Origin: SAR116 cluster alpha proteobacterium HIMB100 | GTDB lineage: Bacteria > Pseudomonadota > Alphaproteobacteria > Puniceispirillales > Puniceispirillaceae | Direction of reading: 5' to 3' | Length of the DNA: 64,000 bases | Assembly: GCA_000238815.2 (NCBI GenBank) | Contig: AFXB01000010.1 | Span: 434,001 to 498,000, forward strand | Shown here: positions 52,385 to 63,908 of the stretch, piece after piece | Numbering within the stretch: position 1 is the stretch's first letter | How the letters are laid out: each line of letters begins with the position of its first letter | The notes under the pieces: generated by a model | Told to the model about the DNA's origin: nothing | What the model saw: the letters and a program-made list of their open reading frames with translations, nothing else | Databases searched by the model: none | Translations under genes and position numbers: made by a program

Positions 52385-54268
52385 TTAATGATCCGAATGT
52401 TCGAAATAGGTATAGCCGTTCAGGCTGTCTGTATAGGCTTTGATCATCTGGCGTCTGTCTGACGGGCTGACCTTGCCTTTTTTCACAGCTGTTTCCACGA
52501 TCGCCTTGAATGAGGAGAGTAGCCGTTTCGGCTCATATTCTACATAGGACAGAACCTCAAAAATAGTATCCCCGTCCTGTTCTTTTAAAATTTCAAACCC
52601 GCCATCTTCGCTGAGCCCGATGGTGACCACATTGGTATCCCCGAACAGATTATGCAGATCACCCAAGGTTTCCTGATAAGCGCCGATGAAAAATACGCCG
52701 AGGAAATAATCTTCATCGATTTTCAGATCATGCACCGGCAGGGTATCAGACACCCCGTCCCCCAGCACAAATTTATCTATCTTGCCATCTGAATCGCAGG
52801 TGATGTCGCTGAGGATAGCAACCCGTTGCGGGGGTTCATGCAGACGCTGAAGCGGGGCCAGCGGATGTATCTGGTCAATTGCCCACACATCCGGCAGGCT
52901 CTGGAACAGGCTGAAGTTACAGTGATAAATATCGGCAACCTGAACAAGGGCCTGTTTCATATCCTCTGTCATCGCTTCAGGGTCACGCAAGACCTGTTTG
53001 ATTTTCATAATCAGATACAGATAGGCCCGCTCAGACCGCGCGGTGACCGCCAGTGAGACCTGATTCCGACGGAACAAAGCACGGATTTCATCACGGTAAT
53101 ATTTCAGATCATTCCAGCATTCCTGTACCCTCTCGCGGGTCAGATAGGTCTGAATTTCCAGCATCTTTAAAAGATAGGGATGATCATCATCTTCGGCTGT
53201 AATCTCAACCTCGCTGTCAAAATGGGTCGCCTCAAGTACATTGAAAATCAGCAGTGAAGATTGCGCCACACAAGCACGGCCGCTCTCGGTGATAATAACA
53301 GGATGGTCAACGCCATTGCTGTCCATCATATCTTTCACGGTTTCAATGATGTTCAGACAATATTCGCGAAGCGTGTAATTGATAGAATTGGCTGAGGCGG
53401 TTTTCTCTCCGGTATAGTCAATCCCCAGGCCGCCCCCCAGATCAAGATACCGCAACGGCACACCTTCCCGCCGCAATTCGGCAAAGAACTGGCAGGCTTC
53501 CTGAACCGATTTTCTGATCTCGATAATATTGGGAACCTGGCTGCCGAGGTGGGAATGCTGCAGACACAGACAATCCAGATACCCTTCAGATCGCAGCGTA
53601 TCTATAACATCCATAATCTGGGCAATGGTCAGCCCGAATGTTGATCTGTCGCCGCTTGATTCTGCCCAATTGCCGCTGACTGTGTTGGTGAGTTTAATGC
53701 GCACCCCTAATTGTGGGCGCACATCCACCCCGCGCACCACATCCAAAACCAAATCCAATTCGCGCGGGCTTTCCAGCACAATGAAAATATTAAAGCCCAA
53801 CTTCAAAGACGAGATCGCCAAATTCAAAAATTCACTGTCTTTGATGCCATTACAGATTATCGCCGCTTCTGCTGGCAGATCCAGCGATAAAGCGATCAGC
53901 AATTCAGCCTTGGAGCCCACCTCAAAGCCGAAATTATAAGGGCGGCCATAATCAGCGATACGTTCAATAACCTCAGCCTGCTGATTGACCTTGACCGGGA
54001 AGACGCCCTGATAGCTGCCCTGATAGTCCATTTCAGCAATCGCATCAGCAAAGCTGAGATTAATTTCTTCAATCCGGCGTTTCAGAAAATCGGTGACCCT
54101 GATCAGAACCGGCGTGGCAATGCCGCGCTGACCCAGATTTTGAACCAGGCTGAGCAAATCTGTCGGCTGGGCGTCAGGCCGGTCTGGATGACATAAGCCT
54201 ATATGGCCATTATCCAGAATACGCAGCAGACCATCACCCCAGTCTTCAATGCCATAAATATCTGTCAT
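52385..54268 (-). CDS. speA: Biosynthetic arginine decarboxylase
   Basis: PLP decarboxylase of ~627 residues, the usual SpeA length, producing agmatine from arginine. Lys93 in FPVKVNQQ is the PLP lysine; GGGLGIDY and the C-terminal GAYQETLGDLHNLFGD region match the family. Two starts are close: ATG 54268 and GTG 54274, the latter nearer to GAGG. It opens the speA-dehydrogenase-nspC-speB operon. A candidate terminator for the preceding gene lies about 120 bases upstream. Confidence 0.95.
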   Translation of the reverse strand: MTDIYGIEDWGDGLLRILDNGHIGLCHPDRPDAQPTDLLSLVQNLGQRGIATPVLIRVTDFLKRRIEEINLSFADAIAEMDYQGSYQGVFPVKVNQQAEVIERIADYGRPYNFGFEVGSKAELLIALSLDLPAEAAIICNGIKDSEFLNLAISSLKLGFNIFIVLESPRELDLVLDVVRGVDVRPQLGVRIKLTNTVSGNWAESSGDRSTFGLTIAQIMDVIDTLRSEGYLDCLCLQHSHLGSQVPNIIEIRKSVQEACQFFAELRREGVPLRYLDLGGGLGIDYTGEKTASANSINYTLREYCLNIIETVKDMMDSNGVDHPVIITESGRACVAQSSLLIFNVLEATHFDSEVEITAEDDDHPYLLKMLEIQTYLTRERVQECWNDLKYYRDEIRALFRRNQVSLAVTARSERAYLYLIMKIKQVLRDPEAMTEDMKQALVQVADIYHCNFSLFQSLPDVWAIDQIHPLAPLQRLHEPPQRVAILSDITCDSDGKIDKFVLGDGVSDTLPVHDLKIDEDYFLGVFFIGAYQETLGDLHNLFGDTNVVTIGLSEDGGFEILKEQDGDTIFEVLSYVEYEPKRLLSSFKAIVETAVKKGKVSPSDRRQMIKAYTDSLNGYTYFEHSDH

Positions 54269-54385
54269 CGCCACAATGACCTCTGATCCTGTTTAAACGG
54301 TCATGGCCTGAGGATATCCCTACCCGCAGCCCGTCAGCGCAGAGATGAATACCGAAAAAATATCATAAAAGCTAATAAAATGCGC

Positions 54386-54421
54386 ATCCCGTCAGGCAGA
54401 CAGATTTTTGCCCGCAGGGAT
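54386..54421 (-). terminator. Candidate terminator after the PhyH-family gene
   Basis: Arms 54410-54421 and 54386-54397 pair at 10 of 12 positions (one G-U, a two-base internal loop) with a 12-base loop. On the minus strand they are followed by GCGCATTTTATTAGCTTTT, a loose T-rich tail. It would end the transcript of the dioxygenase gene before speA. Confidence 0.5.
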
Positions 54422-54451
54422 TTGAATTTGTGTGCTGGCTGACAGCGCTGT

Positions 54452-55330
54452 TCAGGAATATAAGTTTGATTTTCCTGTTGCACCCTTCATCATCGCCTGA
54501 CGCTGGGCTTCGCGCATATCTTCATACAGCTTTAAATCCCGATCCGCAAACAAGCCTGACGGCGGGGCATAATTGATGAAATTGCGCTTGATATCTGCGC
54601 CGCGAACAATCATCGCATAATCAGTTTCGGCAACTTCCTGCATCACATCAGGATTGATGTAGCGCACCACAAACCCTATGCGTCTGTCGCTTGAGCTGTT
54701 CGGGCCTGAGCCATGGATGGTCAGCCCGTGATGCAAAGACATCTGGCCAGGCTGGAGGACAATATCTGTACGATCTTGCTCAGCAATGTCAGCCTGAACT
54801 TCCTGCCCCCTGGACAACAGGTTATTGTCTGCATAGCTGTCATGATGGGGCAGGATTGGGTTTTTGTGCGAACCAGCCGCAAATTGCATACAGCCGCTTT
54901 CAGTTGTGACCGGTGATAAGGCAATCCAGGCGGTGACCAGATTTTCGGTAGCCCCCAGCCCCCAATAGGTCAGATCCTGATGCATAGAGACAATCTGCGG
55001 CGAGTTTGGTTCCTTGATGAAAAATTCGGCAGCATAAATCAGGATATTCGGGCCCAGAATCCCTTCGACAATATCCAGAACAGACGGCATGGTCGCCATC
55101 TGATAAGCAAAAGGCATCACACATTGCGCATTCACCCGCTTATAGGTGTTGAGCGCGCGCGGCAGCTTCACATCACCCCAGTCCTGTTCCATATCTTCAA
55201 GCTGGGCCCGCCAGTGGCCCGCTTCTGCCGGGCTCATCACATCAAGGGGGAATAAAAACCCGTCCCGCCAATAGTTGTCAATCTGGGCCGGAGATAGAGC
55301 CTGTTTCGGCTGTGTCACAACTGTATCCAT
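54452..55330 (-). CDS. Phytanoyl-CoA dioxygenase (PhyH) family protein
   Basis: Fe(II)/2-oxoglutarate oxygenase fold, about 292 residues. The HxD pair in SMHQDLTYWG, the distal His in LHHGLTIHGSGPN and an Arg in SSSDRRIGFVVRY give the complete iron and 2-oxoglutarate site, so it should be active. ATG 55330 has the best spacing from GAGG; GTG 55336 and ATG 55333 are alternatives. It sits downstream of the sulfopropanediol/TRAP cluster but separated by 86 bases from the small secreted protein gene. The substrate is unknown. Confidence 0.88.
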   Translation of the reverse strand: MDTVVTQPKQALSPAQIDNYWRDGFLFPLDVMSPAEAGHWRAQLEDMEQDWGDVKLPRALNTYKRVNAQCVMPFAYQMATMPSVLDIVEGILGPNILIYAAEFFIKEPNSPQIVSMHQDLTYWGLGATENLVTAWIALSPVTTESGCMQFAAGSHKNPILPHHDSYADNNLLSRGQEVQADIAEQDRTDIVLQPGQMSLHHGLTIHGSGPNSSSDRRIGFVVRYINPDVMQEVAETDYAMIVRGADIKRNFINYAPPSGLFADRDLKLYEDMREAQRQAMMKGATGKSNLYS

Positions 55331-55416
55331 CATCACACCTCACTCTAGTGCTGCTGGCTGGTCTTTCAGCTCAAAACAGTATCTGGCTTTATCTGTTCTG
55401 ACAATCTTGTTTTGGC

Positions 55417-55788
55417 CTAATTAGCACAACCATATGCATCTGAGACGGCGCCCCAGATCAGCAAGGTCGCGGCAAATTCCAGATCCGTCTCAGGCCGCTC
55501 CAGCCAGGCCAGCGTGACATCTTTCAGCTGATCCGGGCCAGCTGTGTCAGGCAGACAAAAGCGCGGCGCTGCCCCGCTGGTTTTCTGGCCCATCAGATCA
55601 ATCGTGGTAAAGGCATCCACAGCCCCGGTGATATAAACAACACAGATCGCATCATCCTGCGGGTTTTGCGAGGTACAATATAAGCGCAGTTGCTGGCCGT
55701 TCAGCGCATCAGCCGCGGCAAAATTAAAGCTGGCAAACAGCATCACCATGCCGGCCAGAACGCCCTTTATAGTATGGTTAAATGTCAT
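55417..55788 (-). CDS. Small secreted Rap1a/Tai-like protein
   Basis: A 123-residue secreted protein. A signal peptide spans 1-26 (cleavage after AAA). The mature part has LRLYC, a DDAICVVYITGAVDAF segment, RFCLP and a terminal YGC, four cysteines in the spacing of the Rap1a/Tai family. Family founders are immunity proteins for type VI secretion amidase toxins, but most relatives in alphaproteobacteria stand alone with unknown role. No type VI or toxin gene is near. Its start follows AGGAGA. Confidence 0.75.
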   Translation of the reverse strand: MTFNHTIKGVLAGMVMLFASFNFAAADALNGQQLRLYCTSQNPQDDAICVVYITGAVDAFTTIDLMGQKTSGAAPRFCLPDTAGPDQLKDVTLAWLERPETDLEFAATLLIWGAVSDAYGCAN

Positions 55789-55814
55789 CTGAGGGTCTCC
55801 TGTCCGCGTCAGGG

Positions 55815-56810
55815 TTAGAGGTCTGTGTTCAGGATGATTTTGGGGCCTGCCCGGCCTTCATCAATGTCAATAAAGGCTTGCGGGCCGTCTTTCAGCGGGC
55901 GCAGCTCTGTCCAGCCTGCCCCGGTGATGGTTTGATTAACCAGCAGATCAACAGCCAGCTGAAAATCACTGTCCCGGTAACAATAGCTGCCCTGAAAGGT
56001 GATTTCCTGCAAAGTAAGGCGGCGGGTATCCAGCCCATCCAAATTATCCTGAAGGCCAATATGGACAATCACACCGCCTGGCCTGACCAAAGCAGAGGCC
56101 GCCTTTCGCGTTGCTGCAGAGCCCACCGCATCAATGATGATATCACAATTTGCAGCCGCATCCGGAACAGCGTCCACAGGGTTATAGGTGGTTGCAGTTG
56201 TGACCTGTTCCAGCACCTGGCGGCGGGTGTCATTGGTCTCCGCCATCAGAATATCTGTGCAGTCATAATAGTGTGCCGCCAGAGCCGTCAAAAGGCCAAT
56301 CGCCCCGCCGCCCAGAATGACCATACGCTGATCAGATAAAGGTGAGGACAGCGCCGCCTGGCCAAGGTGAATTGTATGCAGTGCACAAGCCAGCGGTTCC
56401 GCCAAAGCGATATCAGCCAGATTCACCCCTTCAGGCAACAGTGTCAGGTTCGCGGTATCAATGGCCACAGATTCAGCAAAAGCGCCGGGAACGCGCATGC
56501 CCATCAATTCACGTGAAGGGCAGAGATGTTCATCCCCGCGCGTGCAGGCAGGACACGTCCCGCACCGCATTAACGGGTTGATCGCCACCAGCCGGCCCGC
56601 ATGAGGGCCATTTAGGGCCCGGCCAACGGCCTCATGCCCCAGGACCAGAGGCGGGATACGCCGTTCATCCTTGCCATGCCAGGCATGCATATCAGACCCG
56701 CAAATCCCGCAAAAAGACAGATCAATAATGGTCTGGCCATCTTGTGTAACAGGGGCATCCACATCCCTGAAGGCGGAGGCATGATCCCCTGTATAGACAA
56801 CCGCTTTCAT
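55815..56810 (-). CDS. Medium-chain zinc dehydrogenase
   Basis: Zinc alcohol/polyol dehydrogenase of 331 residues. Cys37 in GICGSD and His59-Glu60 in GHE form the catalytic site; Cys83, 86, 89 and 97 bind structural zinc; GGGAIGLL near residue 160 binds NAD(P). It starts 24 bases after the hpsN-like gene with a GGAGG site, so it belongs to that operon. It may interconvert sulfopropanediol enantiomers through the ketone (HpsO/HpsP-type role), which is inference. Confidence 0.88.
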   Translation of the reverse strand: MKAVVYTGDHASAFRDVDAPVTQDGQTIIDLSFCGICGSDMHAWHGKDERRIPPLVLGHEAVGRALNGPHAGRLVAINPLMRCGTCPACTRGDEHLCPSRELMGMRVPGAFAESVAIDTANLTLLPEGVNLADIALAEPLACALHTIHLGQAALSSPLSDQRMVILGGGAIGLLTALAAHYYDCTDILMAETNDTRRQVLEQVTTATTYNPVDAVPDAAANCDIIIDAVGSAATRKAASALVRPGGVIVHIGLQDNLDGLDTRRLTLQEITFQGSYCYRDSDFQLAVDLLVNQTITGAGWTELRPLKDGPQAFIDIDEGRAGPKIILNTDL

Positions 56811-56834
56811 TTGTTGCCTCCTGCCGCTATCTGA

Positions 56835-60379
<3,545 letters not shown>

Positions 60380-60469
60380 CACTTATATCCTACTTCTGTG
60401 GCTTTATGTTCTAAAATGACCCGCACAAGCAAAGCCGCCGGGCCAGCGTCATCTGTCTTAAAAAAATGA

Positions 60470-60512
60470 ATTAAAAATATGCCGCCCCCACCTTCGCACG
60501 CAAAGATGGGGG
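60470..60512 (-). terminator. Attenuating terminator between dctP and dctQM
   Basis: On the minus strand a 10-bp stem (60503-60512 with 60485-60494, one G-U pair) closes an eight-base loop and is followed by CGGCATATTTTTAATTC and a run of seven T. It lies just after the dctP stop and should reduce transcription into the membrane subunits. Confidence 0.78.
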
Positions 60513-60530
60513 AGACAAAAAGGTCTGAAT

Positions 60531-61640
60531 TTACTTCACGCTGTCTGCGTAAGCCTTACCCAACATGGCGTTGGATGTCTGTGCACCTGCCCAGAACGGT
60601 ACCGCAATACGAGCGAAATCTTTCTGAGACTGCCACACTTCGGCGAAGAATTCGTTCTCTGCAGCGTTCTTTTCCAGCAGGGCATTCGCCGCATTCATAT
60701 ATGCAGGGAAGTAATCTGCTGGTGTGTCATGCAACTGAACACCGTGGTTTTCTGTCAGATCCAGCAAGGCTTCACCATTTTCATAGATCCGGCGAGCAAC
60801 CATCTTCATCAGAGACGCGTTTGCAGCCACTTCCATGGCCTTTTTCTGATGGTCTGTCAGCTTGTTGTAGACATCTTTGTTCAGGTACATGTCAGCATTC
60901 ACAACAACCTGGTGCAGGCCTTGCAGATAATAATGCTTCAGAACTTTCTGGAAACCAAAGTCTGAGTCAGGCTTTGGACAACACCATTCAGCTGCGTCAA
61001 TTGTGCCTTTTTCCAAAGCAGGCAGGATATCACCGCCGCCCATAGCCACAGACGCTACACCAATGTCCTTATAGGTCTGACCAGGCAGGCCAGGAGGTGT
61101 GCGGAAACGGTATTTGCGGAAATCTTCCATTGAGTTGATCGGCTCTTTAAACCAGCCAAGAGCTTCCGGGCCAACCGGCTGCAGCATGAAGCCTTTGACA
61201 TTCACGCCCATTTCGTCCCACAGCTGATCATACAGCTCTTTACCACCGGCATTCATGAACCATGACATAAACGCAATGTTATCGATACCCACACCGGCAC
61301 CTGCAACAGGTGAGCCGAACAGCATCGCTGCCGGATGCTTGCCTGACCAGTAATGTGTCCAGGCAAAACCGCCGTCAATCAGACCAGAATCAACCGCATC
61401 AAGTGTTTCACGAACACCGACAACCGCGCCTGCTGGCAGAATTTCAAATGTCACTTCACCATTTGTCAGATCAGTAACATCATCCATGAAGTCACGCAGC
61501 ATGGCGACTTCAGATGTTTGTGTGCCCAGAACAGCCTGAACGCGGATATGAACGTTATCTGCATAAGCCATCATAGGCGTAATCACTGCTGCTGCACCTG
61601 CAGCCGCTGCGATCAGTCCTTTTTTGAGAAAATTAGACAA
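60531..61640 (-). CDS. TRAP transporter substrate-binding protein (DctP family)
   Basis: Periplasmic solute-binding protein of 369 residues. A signal peptide spans 1-27 (AYA cleavage). PAGAVVGVRETLDAVDSG and the RTPPGLPGQTYKDIGVASVAMGGGDILPALEKG region (arginine-containing ligand site) are typical of DctP/TakP. The start is TTG at 61640: a strong GGGAGG lies 7 bases upstream and it gives a proper signal peptide. Starting at 61754 instead would add 38 residues with no signal. It opens the TRAP/hpsN-like operon. Confidence 0.92.
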   Translation of the reverse strand: MSNFLKKGLIAAAAGAAAVITPMMAYADNVHIRVQAVLGTQTSEVAMLRDFMDDVTDLTNGEVTFEILPAGAVVGVRETLDAVDSGLIDGGFAWTHYWSGKHPAAMLFGSPVAGAGVGIDNIAFMSWFMNAGGKELYDQLWDEMGVNVKGFMLQPVGPEALGWFKEPINSMEDFRKYRFRTPPGLPGQTYKDIGVASVAMGGGDILPALEKGTIDAAEWCCPKPDSDFGFQKVLKHYYLQGLHQVVVNADMYLNKDVYNKLTDHQKKAMEVAANASLMKMVARRIYENGEALLDLTENHGVQLHDTPADYFPAYMNAANALLEKNAAENEFFAEVWQSQKDFARIAVPFWAGAQTSNAMLGKAYADSVK

Positions 61641-61685
61641 TTTTTCCTCCCAGTTTAAAGCTGCCTTCTGTTCCACGTTTCCGGC

Positions 61686-61716
61686 TGACAAATGGCGAAG
61701 GCAAAGACATTTGTCA
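61686..61716. repeat. Dyad in the leader of the TRAP operon
   Basis: TGACAAATG (61686-61694) and CATTTGTCA (61708-61716) are perfect 9-bp arms around 13 bases, about 46 bases above the dctP start. The right arm overlaps GACATTTGTC, itself a short dyad. It may be an operator or a leader hairpin; no T-run fits a terminator. Confidence 0.5.
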
Positions 61717-61836
61717 TTTCGTTTTAAGTGCCGAATCCATGTTCTGTTTTTCATCAGTGTCTTTTGTTTTTGTTGTTATGATCAACACTGAATCTAATCT
61801 TAAGTCTTGTTCCTCTCTCCAGCCTGCCGCCACGCC

Positions 61837-62496
61837 TTATGCGAACAGGCTGTCAATCAGGCCTAAATCCACCAAACCATCATGCAGCATCATGCCCGTC
61901 AGGTAAACCAACAGCACCAGGCCCAGCCAGGACAGCCATCTGTATTTCAGCATAATACGCATAATCACACCGGCAAAAAACGCCATAAAGGCAATCGCCA
62001 GCGCCAATCCAAACACCAGCAATGTGGTGTTGTCCCGCGCAATCGCTGCAACCGCCACGATATTGTCAATCGACATTGACACATCTGCCATTAAAATGGT
62101 GATGAGCGCGCGGCCAAATTTGCTGTCATCAACTTCAGCGTCTGAGCCGGTGTCCTCAGCCTCGTCAGGCACATCCAAAACAGACGGGTCATTAAATTCT
62201 TTTAAGTCATTATAGAACCGCCAGCACACCCAGGCCAGAAGCGCGGCCCCGACTAGCAAAATGCCTTTGATGGCCAGAAGATAAGTGGCGGTAATCGCAA
62301 ACAGGATTCGCAAGCCCGCCGCCAGCGCCATACCGATGAAAATCGCCCGTTTGCGCAGCTTAGCCGACAGGCCCGCCGCAGCCATACCAATCACCAGAGC
62401 ATTATCGCCAGATAAGACAATATCCGCGAATATGATCTGAATGACATCAACCACAATTTCGAATGACATGTCTTCCCCGATAATGCCCAATAGCAT
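61837..62496 (-). CDS. TerC family integral membrane protein
   Basis: Seven-helix TerC/YkoY/YjbE-type membrane protein of 219 residues. IIFADIVLSGDNALVIGMA near residue 26 and ADVSMSIDNIVAVAA near 140 carry the family's acidic membrane residues. Members are linked to tellurite resistance and manganese export; function here is open. A loop of ~35 charged residues (110-130, SVLDVPDEAEDTGSDAE) lies mid-protein. ATG 62469 is a possible later start. I did not recognise a manganese riboswitch upstream. Confidence 0.9.
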   Translation of the reverse strand: MLLGIIGEDMSFEIVVDVIQIIFADIVLSGDNALVIGMAAAGLSAKLRKRAIFIGMALAAGLRILFAITATYLLAIKGILLVGAALLAWVCWRFYNDLKEFNDPSVLDVPDEAEDTGSDAEVDDSKFGRALITILMADVSMSIDNIVAVAAIARDNTTLLVFGLALAIAFMAFFAGVIMRIMLKYRWLSWLGLVLLVYLTGMMLHDGLVDLGLIDSLFA

Positions 62497-62517
62497 CTGT
62501 TCCCCAAACGCGAATAG

Positions 62518-62555
62518 ACGCTAACAGTTTTTTCTAGAAAGGCAAGCATTAGCGT
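62518..62555. repeat. Nested dyad upstream of the TerC gene
   Basis: ACGCTAA (62518-62524) and TTAGCGT (62549-62555) enclose the palindrome TTTCTAGAAA (62531-62540); the two dyads are nearly concentric. It lies 22 bases before the TerC start. An operator or a leader hairpin is possible. Confidence 0.4.
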
Positions 62556-62597
62556 AAAGCCATTCTAAGAATCACAAAAACAGACAAAAAGATGGCG

Positions 62598-63908
62598 CTA
62601 AGAGGATAAAATCCGGTCCTGTTGCGCCAGACGAAGACGCACCGCAGAAGAGGTCTGGTCACTGTCAATATGATGCCAGCAGACCGGCTGACCAGCCGGA
62701 ATATCCGCTGTCAGCCGAACCTGATGCGCAAGACCGATAGGCAACGCATTTAACGCCACCGACCGGGCCGCCGGATACAGCTTGCCCCAGACCGTAAAGC
62801 CGCCTTCCCCATCCAGTATTTCCCCTGCTTTCAAGTCCCGTTTGGCGATGGCCACCACATCACCTGTAAAGGTTCTGGTGGTTCCCGTAGGCTGGCCCAG
62901 CAGAGCGGCAGACAATATGGAGATGTTCAATTCCAGCCCGATCAGATGAAACGGTTTGTACATGGCTGAATATTGGCCAGTGGAATCGGTGTTCATACCA
63001 TATTGCCGGAAACAGGCCGCCGCATAATCATTCGGCGCCTTCAGCACCACATAGACCCCCCAACGCAAGTCCCGAAACACTGGCCGCCCATCCCGCTCAA
63101 GAGTAGAGACCACTTCAACCTGGCCAGCTGCATCCAAAACGCCGCCCTCAGCAGCAGGCCGCAGAATATGGGCCAGATCATCCATGCCCGCAGCGGGAAA
63201 TTTCAACCCGTCTTCAGGACAGGACAGGCCTGTGGCATTTGCAATCGCTGCCATTTCCAGAGCAGATTTAGTGCCATCCAAAAAGCTGTTGAACATCTGG
63301 CTGTTCATGCCTGCCTGGGCGGCTTGCTCTGCAGTCAACCCATAATGATCCCAGACCGTATCCGGGGTTGCGTGATGATAGCTGGGCAGATATTTTGTGC
63401 CTTTGCCTGCGGCCACCACTTCAAACCCGCAAGACCGCGCCCAGTCCACAAGCTCTACCGTCAGGGCAGGCTGGTCACCATAGGCCATCGAATAGACCGT
63501 GCCGGCAGCACGCGCCGCCTGTGCCAGCTCAGCCCCTGCCAGAACATCAGCTTCGACATTCACCATAACAATATGAAGCCCGTTCGCAATCGCCAGTTCA
63601 GCATGATACAGCCCGGCAACAGGATTGCCGGTCGCCTCTACCACCACATCAGGCGGTGTGGTCCGCATCATCTGTTCAGCGTCATCTGTAACGCTGACCG
63701 CCGCAATCTGGTCTTCTGTCCAGCCCACCATGCGGCAGGCCGCCCTGGCCCTGTCCGGCGCGAGATCAACGATCACAGAGACCTCCAGCCCGGGGGTGGT
63801 CGGGACCTGGGATAAAAACATAGAGCCAAATTTACCTGCCCCGATAAGGCCAACCCGAACCGGATTATCTGAATCAGCACGGCGCAGAAGATCAGCATAA
63901 ATATACAT
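62598..63908 (-). CDS. NAD(P)-binding dehydrogenase with C-terminal SAF domain
   Basis: A 436-residue protein with an N-terminal Rossmann domain (VGLIGAGKFGSMFLSQ near residue 17) of the homoserine-dehydrogenase type, and a C-terminal SAF-like domain (from ~345: VVAIAKRDLKAGEILDGEGG). The family is often mislabelled homoserine dehydrogenase or FlgA. Relatives occur near four-carbon sugar-acid kinases and catabolic transporters, so a role in a sugar-acid pathway is plausible but unproven. ATG 63908 follows AAGGGG; GTG 63914 is too close to it. It is not contiguous with the otn genes. Confidence 0.8.
   Translation of the reverse strand: MYIYADLLRRADSDNPVRVGLIGAGKFGSMFLSQVPTTPGLEVSVIVDLAPDRARAACRMVGWTEDQIAAVSVTDDAEQMMRTTPPDVVVEATGNPVAGLYHAELAIANGLHIVMVNVEADVLAGAELAQAARAAGTVYSMAYGDQPALTVELVDWARSCGFEVVAAGKGTKYLPSYHHATPDTVWDHYGLTAEQAAQAGMNSQMFNSFLDGTKSALEMAAIANATGLSCPEDGLKFPAAGMDDLAHILRPAAEGGVLDAAGQVEVVSTLERDGRPVFRDLRWGVYVVLKAPNDYAAACFRQYGMNTDSTGQYSAMYKPFHLIGLELNISILSAALLGQPTGTTRTFTGDVVAIAKRDLKAGEILDGEGGFTVWGKLYPAARSVALNALPIGLAHQVRLTADIPAGQPVCWHHIDSDQTSSAVRLRLAQQDRILSS

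Noticed and set aside
62497-62597. Manganese (yybP-ykoY) riboswitch before TerC
   Set aside because: The leader has GGGGAA but not the conserved loop sequences or three-way layout, and it is short.
62973-63815. 280-codon plus-strand open frame
   Set aside because: It lies wholly opposite the SAF-domain dehydrogenase, has no ribosome site and reads as a low-complexity Cys/His/Arg-rich antisense shadow.
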